From Epichloe hybrida (lineage: Eukaryota; Ascomycota; Sordariomycetes; Hypocreales; Clavicipitaceae): a DNA stretch of 64,000 nucleotides. The stretch spans positions 291,001 to 355,000 of the forward strand of contig JAFEKR010000039.1 in assembly GCA_019022495.1 (NCBI GenBank). Direction: 5' to 3'. Numbering within the stretch: position 1 is the stretch's first letter; the number at the start of each line of letters is the position of its first letter. Positions 23,644-36,152 of the stretch are shown here, piece after piece. The position numbers and the translations under genes were made by a program. The notes beneath the pieces were generated by a model. The model saw only the letters and a list, made by a program, of their open reading frames with translations, ran no database searches and had not been told where the DNA came from.

Positions 23644-23744
23644 TATACGCCAAGAGTCTTGTCTTCACAATTTCAGGGAGATAGAATGCATTATCCGGCA
23701 TCGCTGTCTGTGTAAAATGACTTTCATTTATGTAGGCCGTGATT

Positions 23745-26367
23745 TCACCTCTTCTTCTGGGCACTCCTTTTCTGAGCTCTCAGCTCCTTCTTCATTCTCG
23801 GGTCCACCATACGATACCGTCCTCTGACACCCTTAGGTCGCCCCTGGAGTCCTCTGTTCAAGCCTCGTGCTACAACTAGCTTGGCAGGTTGCGAAGGCTT
23901 CTTACGAGCAGCTTTGCTCAGGAGTCTGGCTATACTGTCCGCCTTTTCCTTCTCTGTCATGCCCTCGTCATTTGCGAGCATGTCCGATTTCTTCTTAAGC
24001 TTCTCCAATCTCTGGGCAGCCTTGAGCTTCTTCCTTGCCTTAGCTTCCCGAACCTTCTTGATGGGTCGAGCATTGAAAGCCCGAAGCTTCTCCTTGATTG
24101 CGTTCGCTGCAGCTTTCGTAATTGGTTTCTGAGGTTTATCGTGTTTGCCCTCATCATCTATAAACCAATCTGGCAACCCTTCCCTCTCACGAAACGCGTG
24201 CCTATTAAAGCCGTCGTCAATCATATCATGACTAGTTTTTTGCCCGGCAGCCAGTTGATGTGCGAGCGTCATTGCTTCGGCCGTGATAATGTCAATATCT
24301 TCGAGGTATTGTTAGCGCTCGGAAACTCCTCAAAGTAAAGCGGCATTTGCATCGTGTACTCACCCAGCTTCCCATCTGGAAGACGCTTTTCTTCTTCCCA
24401 ATCTTCCTCACGGTTAGTCTTAACGATTTCGTAGTCATTATCTGAGTCAACCTCAACATTCTCCTCTGTGTTCTTCTGGACTTCCTTCCTCTTCCTTTTG
24501 CCTTCATCGATACTACTCGGCTGCTTATTTTTAAGCCCGCCGCTGCCAACTGCACCCTTGGGTTTGAGACCTGCTTCCAAATCAGGACAAGTGATATCTT
24601 TGAAAAGGTCTTGCCCAAAGAAAGCGGCAGCGCGTTTGGATAAACCGTCTGCCGATGGCGCGCTATAGTCGAGATCCGTCAAAAGGCTTTTGCTGGGTAC
24701 ATCTTCATCATCATCAGAAGAAGAATCGTCCTCTTCTTCAAAATCGCTAGACTCTGACTTCTGCGCAGCTTCATCAGCGGACAGGCCCTCCCATTCGTCA
24801 TCGCCACGCTCTTGCCTGGCCTTCTTGGCTCGATATTTTGCATCTGCCTCCGCCTTTTTCTCCCGATAATTATCGTACATCGAATCAAGCTCCCGCTCTA
24901 GTCGATCCTCCTCCTCGTCGGTTTCACTGTCGTTGCCGGCTGTTCGATCTGCTTCGTAAAGGGCTGTTTCTGTCTGAGCTTGGTTTGGCACCACTACCAT
25001 TTTCCCGCGAGACAGCCTGCGTAGTGCATCTGATTTATCTGCAGACTTCATTGAAAACATTGCACCTTCTCCAATCGGCCCTGATTCCTCCATGCCAATA
25101 TCCATAGGTGCAATCATGTTTAGCTGCATACGAACAATATCTCGCTGTTTCTTCTCGTTCTCTTTGCGCCTTTCTTTCTTCTTCTTTGCATTTTCCCTGT
25201 CCTTCATATTTTGCAGCTCTTCTTGTATTCGAAGCTCTTCGTCCATTGATTCAACTTCGGCCACCTCCTCACTAGCGGGTGGCTCTTCGGATTTCTTTTC
25301 TTTAGTTGAGAGACCAAATATGTCTCTCACCTTGAGTCTCCATTTCAATAGCAATTTGAAATCTTTCCGGCCCAGCACTTTGAGATCTCGGCAGCTGGTC
25401 CGAATTTCATCTGTAGTTTCAGGGAGCTTATCCAGTGCAGCCAAAGCAACATCGCCACTTTTTGGCTGCTCGAAGCTGAGTCTATTGCTCGAACCTAGTA
25501 TTGCGATGGGGTCCATGGTCTGAATAAACTCGCTGGCGGGAACTTCTTTGAATTGTATATAATCGCCTTCTTCATAGCCGTCTCGCTTTCGCTTCTTGAC
25601 TTCAGGGTTAAATACCTTGGCTTCATTGTTTGGCGTTGCGCCAGTAAGTTCCGCAAAAACGTAACGTGGATCAAGGAATCGAGGATCGATGCGCTTAGGG
25701 GCTTTGAACCCTCTGCAAACGACGAAAATTTCTGCAGAAACGTTTCGAGAAGACGGCGGCTTTGTAGCTTCAACTTTAGTGAAGAGCTGATTCAACACCC
25801 AAAGTAATGGATTGTAATCCTTCGATCGGAAAACCTTAGTCACAAATGTTCCTCCTTCGACGAGAAATTCGGTCGCCAATTTCATGGATTGCAAAGCGAG
25901 TTCTGCTTGGTTGAATGAATCCTGAACCCACGCCGTACCAACGTTCGGAGCACCGTCGTGCAGAACCGTGTCAGCTTTCCAGGTCTTCAAGTGTTGTCGA
26001 ATAGTGGCACGGCACTTTTCCGTAGTAATATCACTCTGGAAAGTAATAACTCTTGGGATTGGCTTGATTGGGGCCAAATCAACACCGACAATGAGACTAT
26101 TGACGGGCATCACCTCGGCCGCAACTTGACACCATGACTAAGTTGAATAATAAGCTCTTGTGCTCTTAGTTTATGAGGGGGAAAGAACAGAATACCTACA
26201 CCGGGGGCAGCGCAAAGGTCCAAAAGGACCTTGCTCTTCTCCAAGAACCCATACTTCTTGTTCAATTGAATCAATTTGAAGGCCGCTCGGGCACGATAAC
26301 CTTTCTCTTTGGCAAGTTTATACCACTTGTCCAGACGGCCCTTGCCGTGTTTCTTCTGGATCGCCAT
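23745..26367 (-). CDS. SPB1: Spb1, 2'-O-methyltransferase of 27S pre-rRNA
   Basis: Three exons, 26367-26200, 26137-24364 and 24298-23745, with introns of 62 and 65 bp, give 831 residues (yeast Spb1 has about 840). Residues 1-210 form an RrmJ/FtsJ methyltransferase domain, [20 protein letters not shown] to [15 protein letters not shown]. The first intron splits this SAM-binding motif. The expected K-D-K-E catalytic set is present at about Lys31, Asp117, Lys157 and Glu192. The middle holds the DUF3381-type region and acidic tracts. The C-terminal Spb1 domain includes [19 protein letters not shown] residues around the second junction ([17 protein letters not shown]) and a basic tail. The enzyme methylates the A-loop guanosine of 25S rRNA and is required for 60S assembly in the nucleolus. 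It is divergent from MGM1. Confidence 0.94.
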
Positions 26368-26743
26368 AGCGGCGAACAAAGCGGTCGTTACAAAAGTGCG
26401 GATGCTCAATTTTTGAAAATAGGCCGTTTGAGCCCAGAAATCTTGTTCCAAATGTTGCCGATAAGCTCAATCACGTGGCGATAACTGGTACAGGATGCCG
26501 TTTGCCCCACCATTAAGAGGCAGGCGTGTACCAGGAAGTGGAGCAGCGGCGCCAGCTTGAAATGCAATGGCGCCATTAATACGTAGATTGAAGACCGGAA
26601 ACATATCTTCGACTCATCACACACTTGCCAAACCTGCTCGAATGCTAGTCACGGAGCGCTACATCACCTTGCTTCTTTCAAGATCTGATGCACGCCTGTA
26701 TTCGCAACTGACAATCTACCTCCGACTAGAAACATTCGCTGCA
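26368..26743. other. Divergent promoter, SPB1 / MGM1
   Basis: These 376 bp lie between divergent start codons and must hold both core promoters and 5' leaders. Open frames continue upstream of both starts without conserved residues, so I kept the first conserved methionines. Confidence 0.55.
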
Positions 26744-29632
26744 ATGAGTAGACGGGCAGTTGCCGCAGGCTTCCGGCCAGCGACGCGACGCGCATCTATT
26801 CAGGCAGTCCGACAACTGCATCGAATGCCTTCTGGAGGACTCTTACGAGCTGATGCGTCAATTCGTGCGACCAGGAAACGCATGTGGTTCGAAGGCAACT
26901 CCTTCCACAATGCTGTCATTGCTCGGAATGCCTCATTTGCCCGATTCTTGCCCAAGTTAATGGTCAAGTTTGCGAAAATACCCGCCATGTTCGGCGGACT
27001 GGCCATAGCAGCTTTCGCGTGGCTCCAATATCAGGCAAATCGTATGTTGAGCAAGTCAGTATCTAGATTTCCGGCGTATACTGACTCTAAGCAGAGGCTA
27101 GTACTTACGCCGTCGAGCTTTTTAATGCGACGAGAGACACACTTACGTCAACGACGACAAGCCTTTTTGACACGGCTAAAGACGTAGCTTCGCAGACTCG
27201 CCAGGGATGGGAGAATACAAAAGAACAAGTGGAAGCCCCGGGATGGCTTAAACGAATTCTACGATTACATGAAGATATTGGCACTGGCGGTTCAGGCGGC
27301 CCGGGTGGCGACGGGGATCCGAAACACAGCAAAACAGGTGTCGCCGTAGCCGCTGGTGCTTCTGCTGCTGCATACGGATATGAAAATTCAGACGAAACGG
27401 ATCTCCGTGGTCCCGAGGAAGTTGCAAGAGATGATCAAATGATGGTTCTGACCAAAAAGATGATTGAGATTCGAAGTATACTCCAAAAAGTCGGGCAATC
27501 CAGCTCATTAACTTTACCATCCATTGTCGTCATTGGCTCGCAATCATCGGGCAAGAGCTCTGTTCTCGAGGCCCTCGTTGGTCACGAGTTTCTTCCCAAA
27601 GGATCAAATATGGTTACACGGAGGCCGATTGAGCTTACACTGGTCAACACTCCTGAATCAGGTGATGAGTACGGGGAGTTTCCTGACCTGGGCCTAAGGC
27701 GCATCTCGGATTTTTCCTCTATTCAAAGAACCCTTACGGAGCTCAACACAGCGGTATCGGACGCGGATTGTGTCTCTGATGACCCAATTCACCTCACTAT
27801 TTATTCTCCAAATGTTCCTGACCTTTCTCTCATCGACTTACCCGGCTATATACAAGTTGTAGGACAAAACCAACCTCTCCAGCTCAAACAGAAGATCTCA
27901 GAGCTGTGCGACAAGTACATTCAGCCTCCTAACGTCATCCTAGCCATTTCGGCTGCCGACGTGGATCTCGCAAATTCCACAGCCTTGAGAGCATCGCGTA
28001 GAGTTGACCCGAGAGGAGAAAGAACCATTGGCGTCATTACGAAGATGGATCTTGTTGATCCCACCCGCGGCGCATCCATCCTCAATGACCAACAATATCC
28101 TCTCAGGCTAGGCTACGTCGGTGTAGTCTCTAAAGCGCCTTCTGCACAGGGCTTGTTCAAGATGGGCCCAGCGAATTTAATGTCTGCGATCACAAAGCAC
28201 GAAAATAGCTTCTTCTCATCTCATCCTTTAGAATTTGGCCCAGATGCGGGAGTCAACGTGGGGACAACAACATTGCGCAAGAAGCTAATGCACGTTCTTG
28301 AGCAGACCATGTCGGCCAGCCTGCAAACGACGAGCAACGCCATTCGGCAAGAGCTAGAGGAAGCAACCTATGAATTCAAGGTGCAGTATAACGACCGACC
28401 GCTTTCGGCCGAGTCTTACTTGGCAGAGAGCTTGGACACCTTTAAGCACTCTTTTAAGCAATTCACCGAGGAGTTTGGTCGGCCACAAATGCGCGAACTT
28501 CTTAAGAGCGAGTTGGACCAAAAAGTTCTGGATCTTCTAGCTGCCAGATACTGGAACAAGCCTATCACAGATCTCTCGGTAGCTAAACCAGAACCTGATC
28601 ACATCGCGGACCTTCCAAAAGCGGAGCCTGACTCGCTGTATTGGCATCGGCAACTCGACGCTTCAGTCTCAGCACTTACAAAACTCGGAATTGGACGACT
28701 GGCAACCACAGTTGTGGCATCTTCTTTGCAAAACCATGTCGACAAGCTTCTCAACAACTCCAACTTTGCAACTCATCCCTTTGCTCGCCAGGCCATCCTG
28801 GAAGCAGCGTCAACAATTCTCAATGAAAGATTTTACAGCACCAGTGACCAGGTGGAGAATTGTATTAAACCCTTCAAGTTTGAAATTGACGTTGAGGAGC
28901 GCGAATGGTCTCAGGGACGACAACATGCAGGAGAGGTGTTAAAGAAGGAGCTACATGACTGTGAAGCAGCTTTGGGCAGTCTCGAATCATCTGTTGGAGG
29001 TCGTCGAAAGATGAAAGAGGTTATCAACTTTATTGACAAAGCGCGAAGGGGTGATATCGTGGTCGAAGGTGATGGGAGAAGTGGTGCGGGAGGCTTTAGC
29101 GCGGCTCTTCTCACCAAAGGTTTGTTGACTAAAATTCCCTCGTTGCTGTTGTCTTTACCTTCTGTCCACACCATGAGTCTAACGGCTGATAGGACGCGAG
29201 GCGGTCTTCCTTCGTGATCGTGCAGACATTATCAAGATGCGCCTGATGGCTGTGAAGTCTAAACAGTGCGCATCCATCAAAAACAAATACTACTGTCCTG
29301 AAGTGTTTCTCGACGCTGTGGCGTCTAAACTAGCCTCCACGGCTGTTCTTTTCCTGAATGTGGAGCTGCTGTCTGAGTTCTACTATAACTTCCCTCGGGA
29401 GCTAGATTTTCGCCTGGGACGACATCTCACAGAGGACGAAGTGGAGAAGTTTGCCAAAGAAGACTCCAAGATTCGTCGTCATCTGGAAGTCATTCGTAGG
29501 AAGGAATTACTGGAGCTCGTTTTGGAGAAGATGGACAGTCTCCGACAGCTTGAAGGCCGAGAACGTGACCGAGGTACAAGTGGCCGAAGGCGCGAGGGAG
29601 AGAAGCAGCGTGGTAGATGGGGCTTGTTCTAA
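26744..29632 (+). CDS. MGM1: Mgm1/OPA1 mitochondrial inner-membrane dynamin
   Basis: Three exons, 26744-27041, 27095-29119 and 29193-29632, with introns of 53 and 73 bp, give 920 residues. The N-terminus is arginine-rich without acidic residues (MSRRAVAAGFRPATRRASIQ), a clear mitochondrial presequence. A membrane anchor follows at about 80-96 (MFGGLAIAAFAWLQYQAN). An alanine-rich stretch (GVAVAAGASAAAYG, about 181-194) is the likely rhomboid (Pcp1) cleavage region that makes the short form. The dynamin GTPase has its P-loop GSQSSGKSS near 247, DLPG at 347 and TKMD at 415. Middle and GED regions follow: the second intron joins LLTK to GREAVFLRDRADI, and the end has KEDSKIRRHLEVIRRKELLE. The protein drives inner-membrane fusion and cristae maintenance. 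Confidence 0.95.
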
Positions 29633-30165
29633 ATTTCTACAAGTTGCGAGAAGACGAGCAATTTGTGATTAGTGCCGCCATGAAATTATGACGTCCGGGA
29701 GTTTGTCGATTGCAATTCATTCTATACAGCACGTTGGCATATTCCTGTTGTTTTTGCTTCCTCTTTCTTTTGTTCGTCGTCTTGTTGTTCTTTCTAGCCG
29801 TAAGTCAACAAGGCAGTGTAACTAGCGTCTCACATCCAAAGGGAGTGTTTGTGTTGTTACTAGATTCTCTTCTCTACTTGTCATATACCACCTGGAGGGT
29901 TGGCGTTTGGACGCAATTAGTGTCTTGACTCAGAAATGTCCTTCTCAAACAGTATACACACACACACACATATATATATATATTTACGGCGTCATATCGG
30001 TCATTTCAAAGCTTAGGGCGAGCTTTGCTGAATCGTGTGAAGAAATAAATCATGGATGAAATGAGTCATCATAATATTGGTTGGTGTGATTATATTTTGA
30101 GGAAAGCATGTCAGAGAAGAACAGGAAAATGCTATCTACCCCTTCAGGAAACCGTCGCAGACCTC
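29633..30165. other. Convergent intergenic region
   Basis: This holds the 3' ends of MGM1 and the zinc-transporter gene. It is T-rich after the MGM1 stop and contains a dinucleotide microsatellite at 29953-29983. I see no gene. Confidence 0.5.
29953..29983. repeat. Compound (AC)n-(AT)n microsatellite
   Basis: About eight AC units run directly into about six TA units. The tract lies in the convergent spacer and is likely polymorphic between strains. Confidence 0.9.
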
Positions 30166-31602
30166 TCAAGAGCCCGCATCAGGTGTGATTTGCAAAGTTA
30201 CCTCCCATCGAATGTTGCCACCAACACCATAGCCCTCACCCAACCTGTTTTGAACCAAAGCAGAGACCCGATTGCGCAATTTGCTGAGTGAGACCTCGTC
30301 ATATCCCCGAGGCACGCGCACTTTTAGGTTAGCCATGCATAGTCCATAGTGCACCTGCCAAAATTGAGATTCCTCAACTCGAAATATAGCGGTGTCCGAT
30401 TCGATTTCTCTCAAAACAGACGTCACACCATCGTCTCCGTTTGTCCCGCCATACGACATCAGTAGCATCAAACCCTGTGCAATCACTACACGCATGCCTA
30501 CACTAAACATAGCCACTGCAATAACAGCGCAAATCAATCTGTCGAGCCAGGCGTAGAGAGAGATGGAAAGCAGCGGTAACAATGCAACAACCGCTGAGAA
30601 CAGAAGTGTCAGGAAGTGGAAGGGGTTAGACAAAATGCTAGGGAGGGTAGCCAGATATGAAACTCGCATGACTTTCGCGATGCGAGAGTGATTCTTCAGT
30701 CCGTATGCTGAAACGAGCGTGCTGATGATAGCAGCCGCCGCTACCATGTCTATGGAACCCGCAGATACACGCTCATGTGCGTGTTCATGATGGGCCTCAT
30801 GGTCGCCCAGGGATTCCAAGAAGTGTTTCAAATTGTGTGAAACGAGATCAAAGCCTCCAAACAGAAGAAATATAGACAAGGCAAATCCAGCGAGAACCTC
30901 GGCTCTTTCAAGTCCAAATGGATGGCGTATACTGCTGCGGCGCCAAACTTCAAAATTTCCCAGTACCTCCACAGTGACGCAAACTGCAGCACTGCCAGCG
31001 TCGAAGAAGACTAAATGAGACAATGCCATTGCTGACAATGACCCTTCAGACTTGAAAAAGGTAAAAACCGCGACTGCCAGATGGCACAGACTCCAGTAAA
31101 GTCGGGCTCTTTGATCTTTGTCCATGCTCTTCCATGCTTCTGAGACTGTCGGTATCGGTAACGAGGCTGGTAGAACAGGAGGGGGTCTAGGGGGAGGTTC
31201 TTGAAATATTTGATGCTGGGCTGAGATGCTACTATGCTTGTATCTGTGGCCGCGGCGCTGGCCAATATTCTAAGGACGATTGTCAGTTCGTGAGGAAGTC
31301 TTTAGTTCGATTAGCTGAGAGGTAGACGGGTCCAAACGCACAGACTTCACTGGCGATGTAGATATCACCTGAGTTTGGAAATTGAAGGGATTGTGAGGAG
31401 TATTGGCGGCAGTATTTTCGGCTGAGTCACTTTCCGACGCCATGGTGTACGACGGCGAAAGAAGGCGAGCTTCCAGAGGTCGCAATGATTGATCCCTACC
31501 TACTCCAGCACCGCAGTCTGTGTCGTCGACTATAAAGATCGGAGGAGCTTCCACGCGAGATTCAGATTGGGTTATGGAATGATCATCCTTGAACGGCTCC
31601 AT
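30166..31602 (-). CDS. ZRG17: Zrg17-like cation-diffusion-facilitator (zinc) transporter subunit
   Basis: Two exons, 31602-31342 and 31269-30166, with a 72 bp intron, give 454 residues. The join VKS|NIGQRRGHRYKHSS restores the cytosolic motif typical of the family. PPPRPPPVLPASLPIPTVSE leads into the membrane domain. About six hydrophobic helices follow, including LSHLVFFDAGSAAVCVTVEV, HPFGLERAEVLAGFALSIFL and SIDMVAAAAIISTLVSAYG. Between helices lies a short histidine-rich loop (HEAHHEHAHE). The usual second HxxxD zinc site in TM5 is replaced (SNPFHFLTLLFSA). This degenerate state is characteristic of Zrg17/ZnT6-type partners that form heteromers with a catalytically competent CDF protein (Msc2/Cis4) in the ER or Golgi. 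The C-terminal cytosolic domain ends after QNRLGEGYGVGGNIRWEVTL. It is divergent from the SCAP gene. Confidence 0.82.
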
Positions 31603-32725
31603 GTGCCTTAGTTACGGCCGATTCTTCGAGGCATACGTATGAACAATAGACTCTGGCGCTTCAGCATTGAAAAATCAGAGCCATGCTTCGGGTGGGCGTG
31701 TTCGGTAGACAGGCAAAGACTGCACGAGAAGCAGAAAAGGACGGAAATTAATTTCGTGATATCAGAAACACGAGAATGCGTGCGATGGTGCGTGATCGAG
31801 GGCGTCTGACACGTCTGCGCTTAAAGTGAGTATCTATTTGACGTGGAGAGTTGACACAGATAGGGTTCTAGTAAATCTCAGGTCCACTCAGATCTAGGGG
31901 GTGGAGCGAAAAGCGGCAGAATTCTGCACATTGGTACGGAGTACGGGTCCGTACTGTGTGCAAAGAGAATTCTACCGCCTGCCTAATTAGGATGTCAAAG
32001 GCTCCACCCTAAATCTGAAAGGGCTACGAATTTTATGTCCACGTCCACATCAAAAATATGAATAAAGAATTCAACAATCATTTAGTACTACTCAGCCATG
32101 ACCTCGTTTCGAACTTCTCTGTTCCAGAGCTCCTGTCATTGCCGGCATCGAAACGACCAGCGCAGCCACTGCTTTCACCTCCACTTCGCTCATGCAGTGA
32201 TATTCTCGTTGTTCAGCGACAGGCATTCACTGTGAACGGACCGGATATCTTGCCCAGAAGGCTTGACCATAAAAGAATCTAATGGTAGCCTGCCATTTGC
32301 CTTCCTGGCTAGCTAGCGCTCATTAACTGCAGTCTCAGCAGACAATTTCTGAGCCTGCCGTCAATTCTGTCGCATAGACACCAACATCTCATGGCAGCTT
32401 TAGCTTCATTGATCCAATTCTACGAGCTTATTTTGGATTGTGGCTTTGGACTGACTGACTCTGACCGATCAGGGTGGCGGGTTATATCAGGCCCATCGCG
32501 AGTCCTACCAGTCCTTCCGCCCAGAAACACGGTTGTACCAAGGCCACAATAATTCGGCCCAATCAAACCCCGACAGCGTATCTGTTGCCATTGGCAGTGC
32601 GCTATCATGATCTGGTACTTGCTATATCCATTCAGAGGGTAAGATTGCATTATATATATATATGCCATCCTCCAATCCGTCCTCGACACCCTCACGCACA
32701 CCATAGACTAATACAAAACTAATGC
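31603..32725. other. Divergent intergenic region, ZRG17 / SCAP
   Basis: This 1.1 kb shared upstream region contains a foldback repeat at 31889-32017 and an AT dinucleotide run at 32652-32664, about 62 bp before the SCAP ATG, that could act as a TATA element. A 74-codon open frame at 32058 has no recognisable features. I call no gene. Confidence 0.5.
31889..32017. repeat. Foldback (MITE-like) imperfect palindrome
   Basis: The left arm begins CAGATCTAGGGGGTGGAGC and includes CGGCAGAATTCTGCAC and GTACGGAGTAC. The right arm, read on the other strand, begins CAGATTTAGGGTGGAGCC and includes CGGTAGAATTCTCTTTGCAC and GTACGGAC. The arms face each other across the few bases around 31947, so the whole 129 bp could fold into a long imperfect hairpin. 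It has no coding capacity. Confidence 0.75.
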
Positions 32726-35700
32726 ATGTTCAGAACTACGGAGCCTCCTAATATTGCTCCAGAGCATATTCTACGTAGTTTCTTCGCTAGATATGGCCGA
32801 TACGTGGCGTGCCATGTTGTTATGGCTGTTCTCATCTCAGCTACTGTAGCAACAATTTTCATATATCCCATCCCATACTTATTCACCCGTGATTTTGTCA
32901 ATGGCGCATCTTATGTACCTCACCATGTCTGGACAGGGGCTCAGCCTGTCACTTATGACGCTACTATTGAGCCAGATATCATCATGAAGTCTATTTGGGT
33001 TCACTCCAGCTACATGGAAGCTCTAAACACAGACTTACTGGTATCGGCATTGGAACTCCAAATCGAACTTTTAGGCGATACCGAGAACTTCAGCCCACAA
33101 CAAACACCTTCAAAGGGAGAATTCGACTCTGTTGATGGCTCTCTCTCTGTAGCTCAACGTAACGCATTGCATATTTCCAATGGACTCACTACAAAGTCTT
33201 GGTTCTTCCATTCACCACTAACATATTGGCACTGCTCTCGGAGCGATATTCTAACAGACCCAGATGTTCTCTCGACCATAAATGATCGGAAAAATCAGTC
33301 CAACTTTGCTAACACGACACTCCGACACTCGGTCGTCTTCAGTGGAAAGCGTTTCGAGGATAGACGACTGGTTGCTGCAGATGCTATAGTCATTACCTTG
33401 CTCTATCTGAAGGACTCGCCAATGGGCTGTGAATGGGACAATAAAGCCTTGGATCTCCCTCAAAAAGTCGCCGACAAATTTGATGTTTATCCGTCCGATG
33501 GCCGGTCCCCTGGAAGCTACTTGTACGAGTTCCAGTTTCGTCCCATGTCAGCTAAAGACATCCTCAGCCTGGCGCTGGCTTATTGCCTGGCTCTTTTTTA
33601 CTTCATGATGAGTTTATCCAAACTGAGAGCAGTCAAGTCCAAATTTGGACTCATCATTACTATTGTCATGCAAATAGCCCTTTCCATCATGTCTAGTTTC
33701 ACAATCTGTGCTATATTCAATTTCGACTTATCCCGAATCCCTCAAGCAGCGTATCCGCTAGTTGTTCTTTCAATGAGCTTGGAGAACATCGTTCGACTGA
33801 TCAACGCTGTTATTCTCACTCCCTTCGAAGACAGTACGAGTAACAGAATCAGCTACGCATTTGGACAAACCGCACATACAGCATTGGCAAGTTCCATGCA
33901 GAATGTTCTGATTCTCGTTGTATTATCTCGCTTAGTTTCTCCGGGTGTGTCAGCATTTTGTGTTTTTGCAGCCGTCGCAATCGTGTTTGACTTTTTTTAT
34001 CTGTCCACATTCTTCTTGTCGGTCCTGAGTGTGGATGTTAGGAGAATGGAGCTCGGCGATGCCCTGGCAAAAGCTGCTTTGCGACAAAGCCATCGCAAGT
34101 ATGGTGTTCAGGGTCGCAGCACATGGACTGACAGTCTCTCTCAAGGAAAAGTCGCATGGTCAACTCGAATTGCTGGTACGATTGTCATGGTTGGATTTGT
34201 GGTTATTGCCCAGTGGCATTTCTTTGGCGACGATCATATGTTTCATCACCTTTTACGGCTCTGCAAGAATTCTGACTCTAATCGGAGGCCACGAAACTCA
34301 GACACAGTGATGCTACAAGGACTGCACCAGGCTAGGAGTCATGCTTCTTGGATACGCAACCAGGACCACGAAACCGCCCAAGAAATTATTCGACTTATTA
34401 AACCAACAGCGTACAGCTATGTAGCCAGAGTCTTTGAGCCCCTCCTGTTTGTCAAGAAGAACTCGGATCGAAAACCCCACAGCAAAGAGCCAGCGCTTCT
34501 ACCTGCAGTATATGACTTTGTTCACCACCAACTGTCACGATTTTTTCTTATCGTTGTTCTTATCGTAGCCGCTTTACGACTGCTGATGAATTATCTCCTC
34601 TGGGGCGAGGACACAGAGCTAAAAAATGACGACGACCCAACAGATCCTTCGGTGATCTCAATAAAATCATTGGGCGGAGGTCACATTCTCGATGTGGCCA
34701 TGCTGGGAAAGTCTAAATCCGGGCATATAGTATCCATCGGACTTGACAGAGTTGTTAGAGTTTGGGATGTTCGTGGATCTGGGAGAAGCTATGTCTTGGC
34801 TGATGGTACCGACAGCGAAAAATGCCCATTCCCTGTCCTGTCAATGGCTATTGACGATAGATCCACGTGGCTAGCTCTATTATCAACTTCAAAGGTGTCT
34901 TTGTGGAATCTCACTAAACAAACATGGGCCGGTTCTGTGCCTCTGGAGACTCTGACCAGGCGGCCAGCAGCTTTCTTCTTTGATCACAACACACACACCG
35001 GGAAGCCTGCCATGGCATTAGTTCACCCTAACGGCACGTTGGTGGAAATCGCGGCTGGTGACCAGATTGCCACCAGAGTAACAACGATCTGTGCCGAACC
35101 AATCATTCTCGCCCACAATCTAATCAAGAAAGGTTGGATAATCCTCTGCCCCCCTCTCCACCATCGAGTACTCAAAGTATACTATCGTACCTTCCAACGA
35201 AACAAAACTAACCGTAAGCTGTTCTGCAGACAAAGAACAGTCCTCGCTGTTTCTTGTTCTTTTATCTAAACGTGGGGGAGTTTACATTGCGGAAAAGAAA
35301 ACGGTATCATGGGATACTCGGCATCTGAAGCTAGATCTTCAGAACGCAGGCGGAATTTCTCAAATTATAACGCTGTCACCGCTGGGCCTGTTTGCTCTGG
35401 CGGGGAGCGATAACGTGCATTTTGTTGACATTCAACAGCGACGCATCGTATGGACCTTCAAGACTGAGAAAATGAGTCCGAAATCCCTACAATGCACTTA
35501 CTCGACGTACCCAGCTTCTAAAGTAGACACTGTAGGGTTGACATCCCTAACACTCTGCTACGCTGCCGCTGAAACAGGCGACTGCGTTGTCCAGATGTAC
35601 GTTCCGGCAAATGATTCGGAGACCATCTATAGTAGGAAAACCACGGACAGCGCGGAGCTCAGCAACATAGATGAGTTTGAGTCCATGAAGGAGTTGAGAA

Positions 35701-36152
35701 AACAAGTCAAGAACCCTGGAGCTTGGCAAGTTCTCTCGGATGGCAGTGTGGTCGGTATAAGACAAGTCACGCAGCACGAAAACTCAGTCCACATCACAAG
35801 CCCCGTACTGCGACGACGGCATACAACGGAGGAAAAAAATCATCACCCCTTTGCCAACTGGGAAGTATGGGTGACCTCACCATGTGGTAAGCCAAATCTG
35901 GAAGAGTGCCGAAGTCTCCTCGATCAAGGCGAAGAGTCCAATCATCTAGTGGTGTCGGGGTTGGGACCAAAAGTCACGGTCGGCTTGCGCTCTGTCGCTT
36001 TTGCTTTTGGCAATGTCATCAAGCTGGTGATAACAGGGGGGAATAAGCGTTACGGTGCAGAATTCGAAGACAGAAGTTATGAGCTGTCGATGAACACAAC
36101 AAGCAGGCGTCGCAAGACGGGACTAGGATGCAAAGCTAGATCCTCAAGCTAA
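32726..36152 (+). CDS. scp1: SREBP cleavage-activating protein (SCAP/Scp1)
   Basis: Two exons, 32726-35132 and 35230-36152, give about 1109 residues. A first membrane helix at about 29-52 is followed by a large lumenal loop with several N-glycosylation sequons. The sterol-sensing domain begins near residue 278 (DILSLALAYCLALFYFMMSL) and continues through FGLIITIVMQIALSIMSSFT and YPLVVLSMSLENIVRLINAV. A last helix lies near 610-630 (RFFLIVVLIVAALRLL). WD40 repeats follow (LGGGHILDVAMLGKSKSGHI; GLDRVVRVWDVRGSG) to the end. In fungi Scp1 escorts the SREBP precursor and links sterol level and oxygen to its activation. The 97 bp intron has a weak donor (GTTGGA) but a good CTAAC branch point and CTGCAG acceptor; without it the frame is broken. 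The C-terminus is basic. Confidence 0.85.

Noticed and set aside
35133..35229. Frameshift mutation making SCAP a pseudogene
   Set aside because: A 97 bp intron with a good branch point and acceptor explains the frame change and restores the expected protein alignment.
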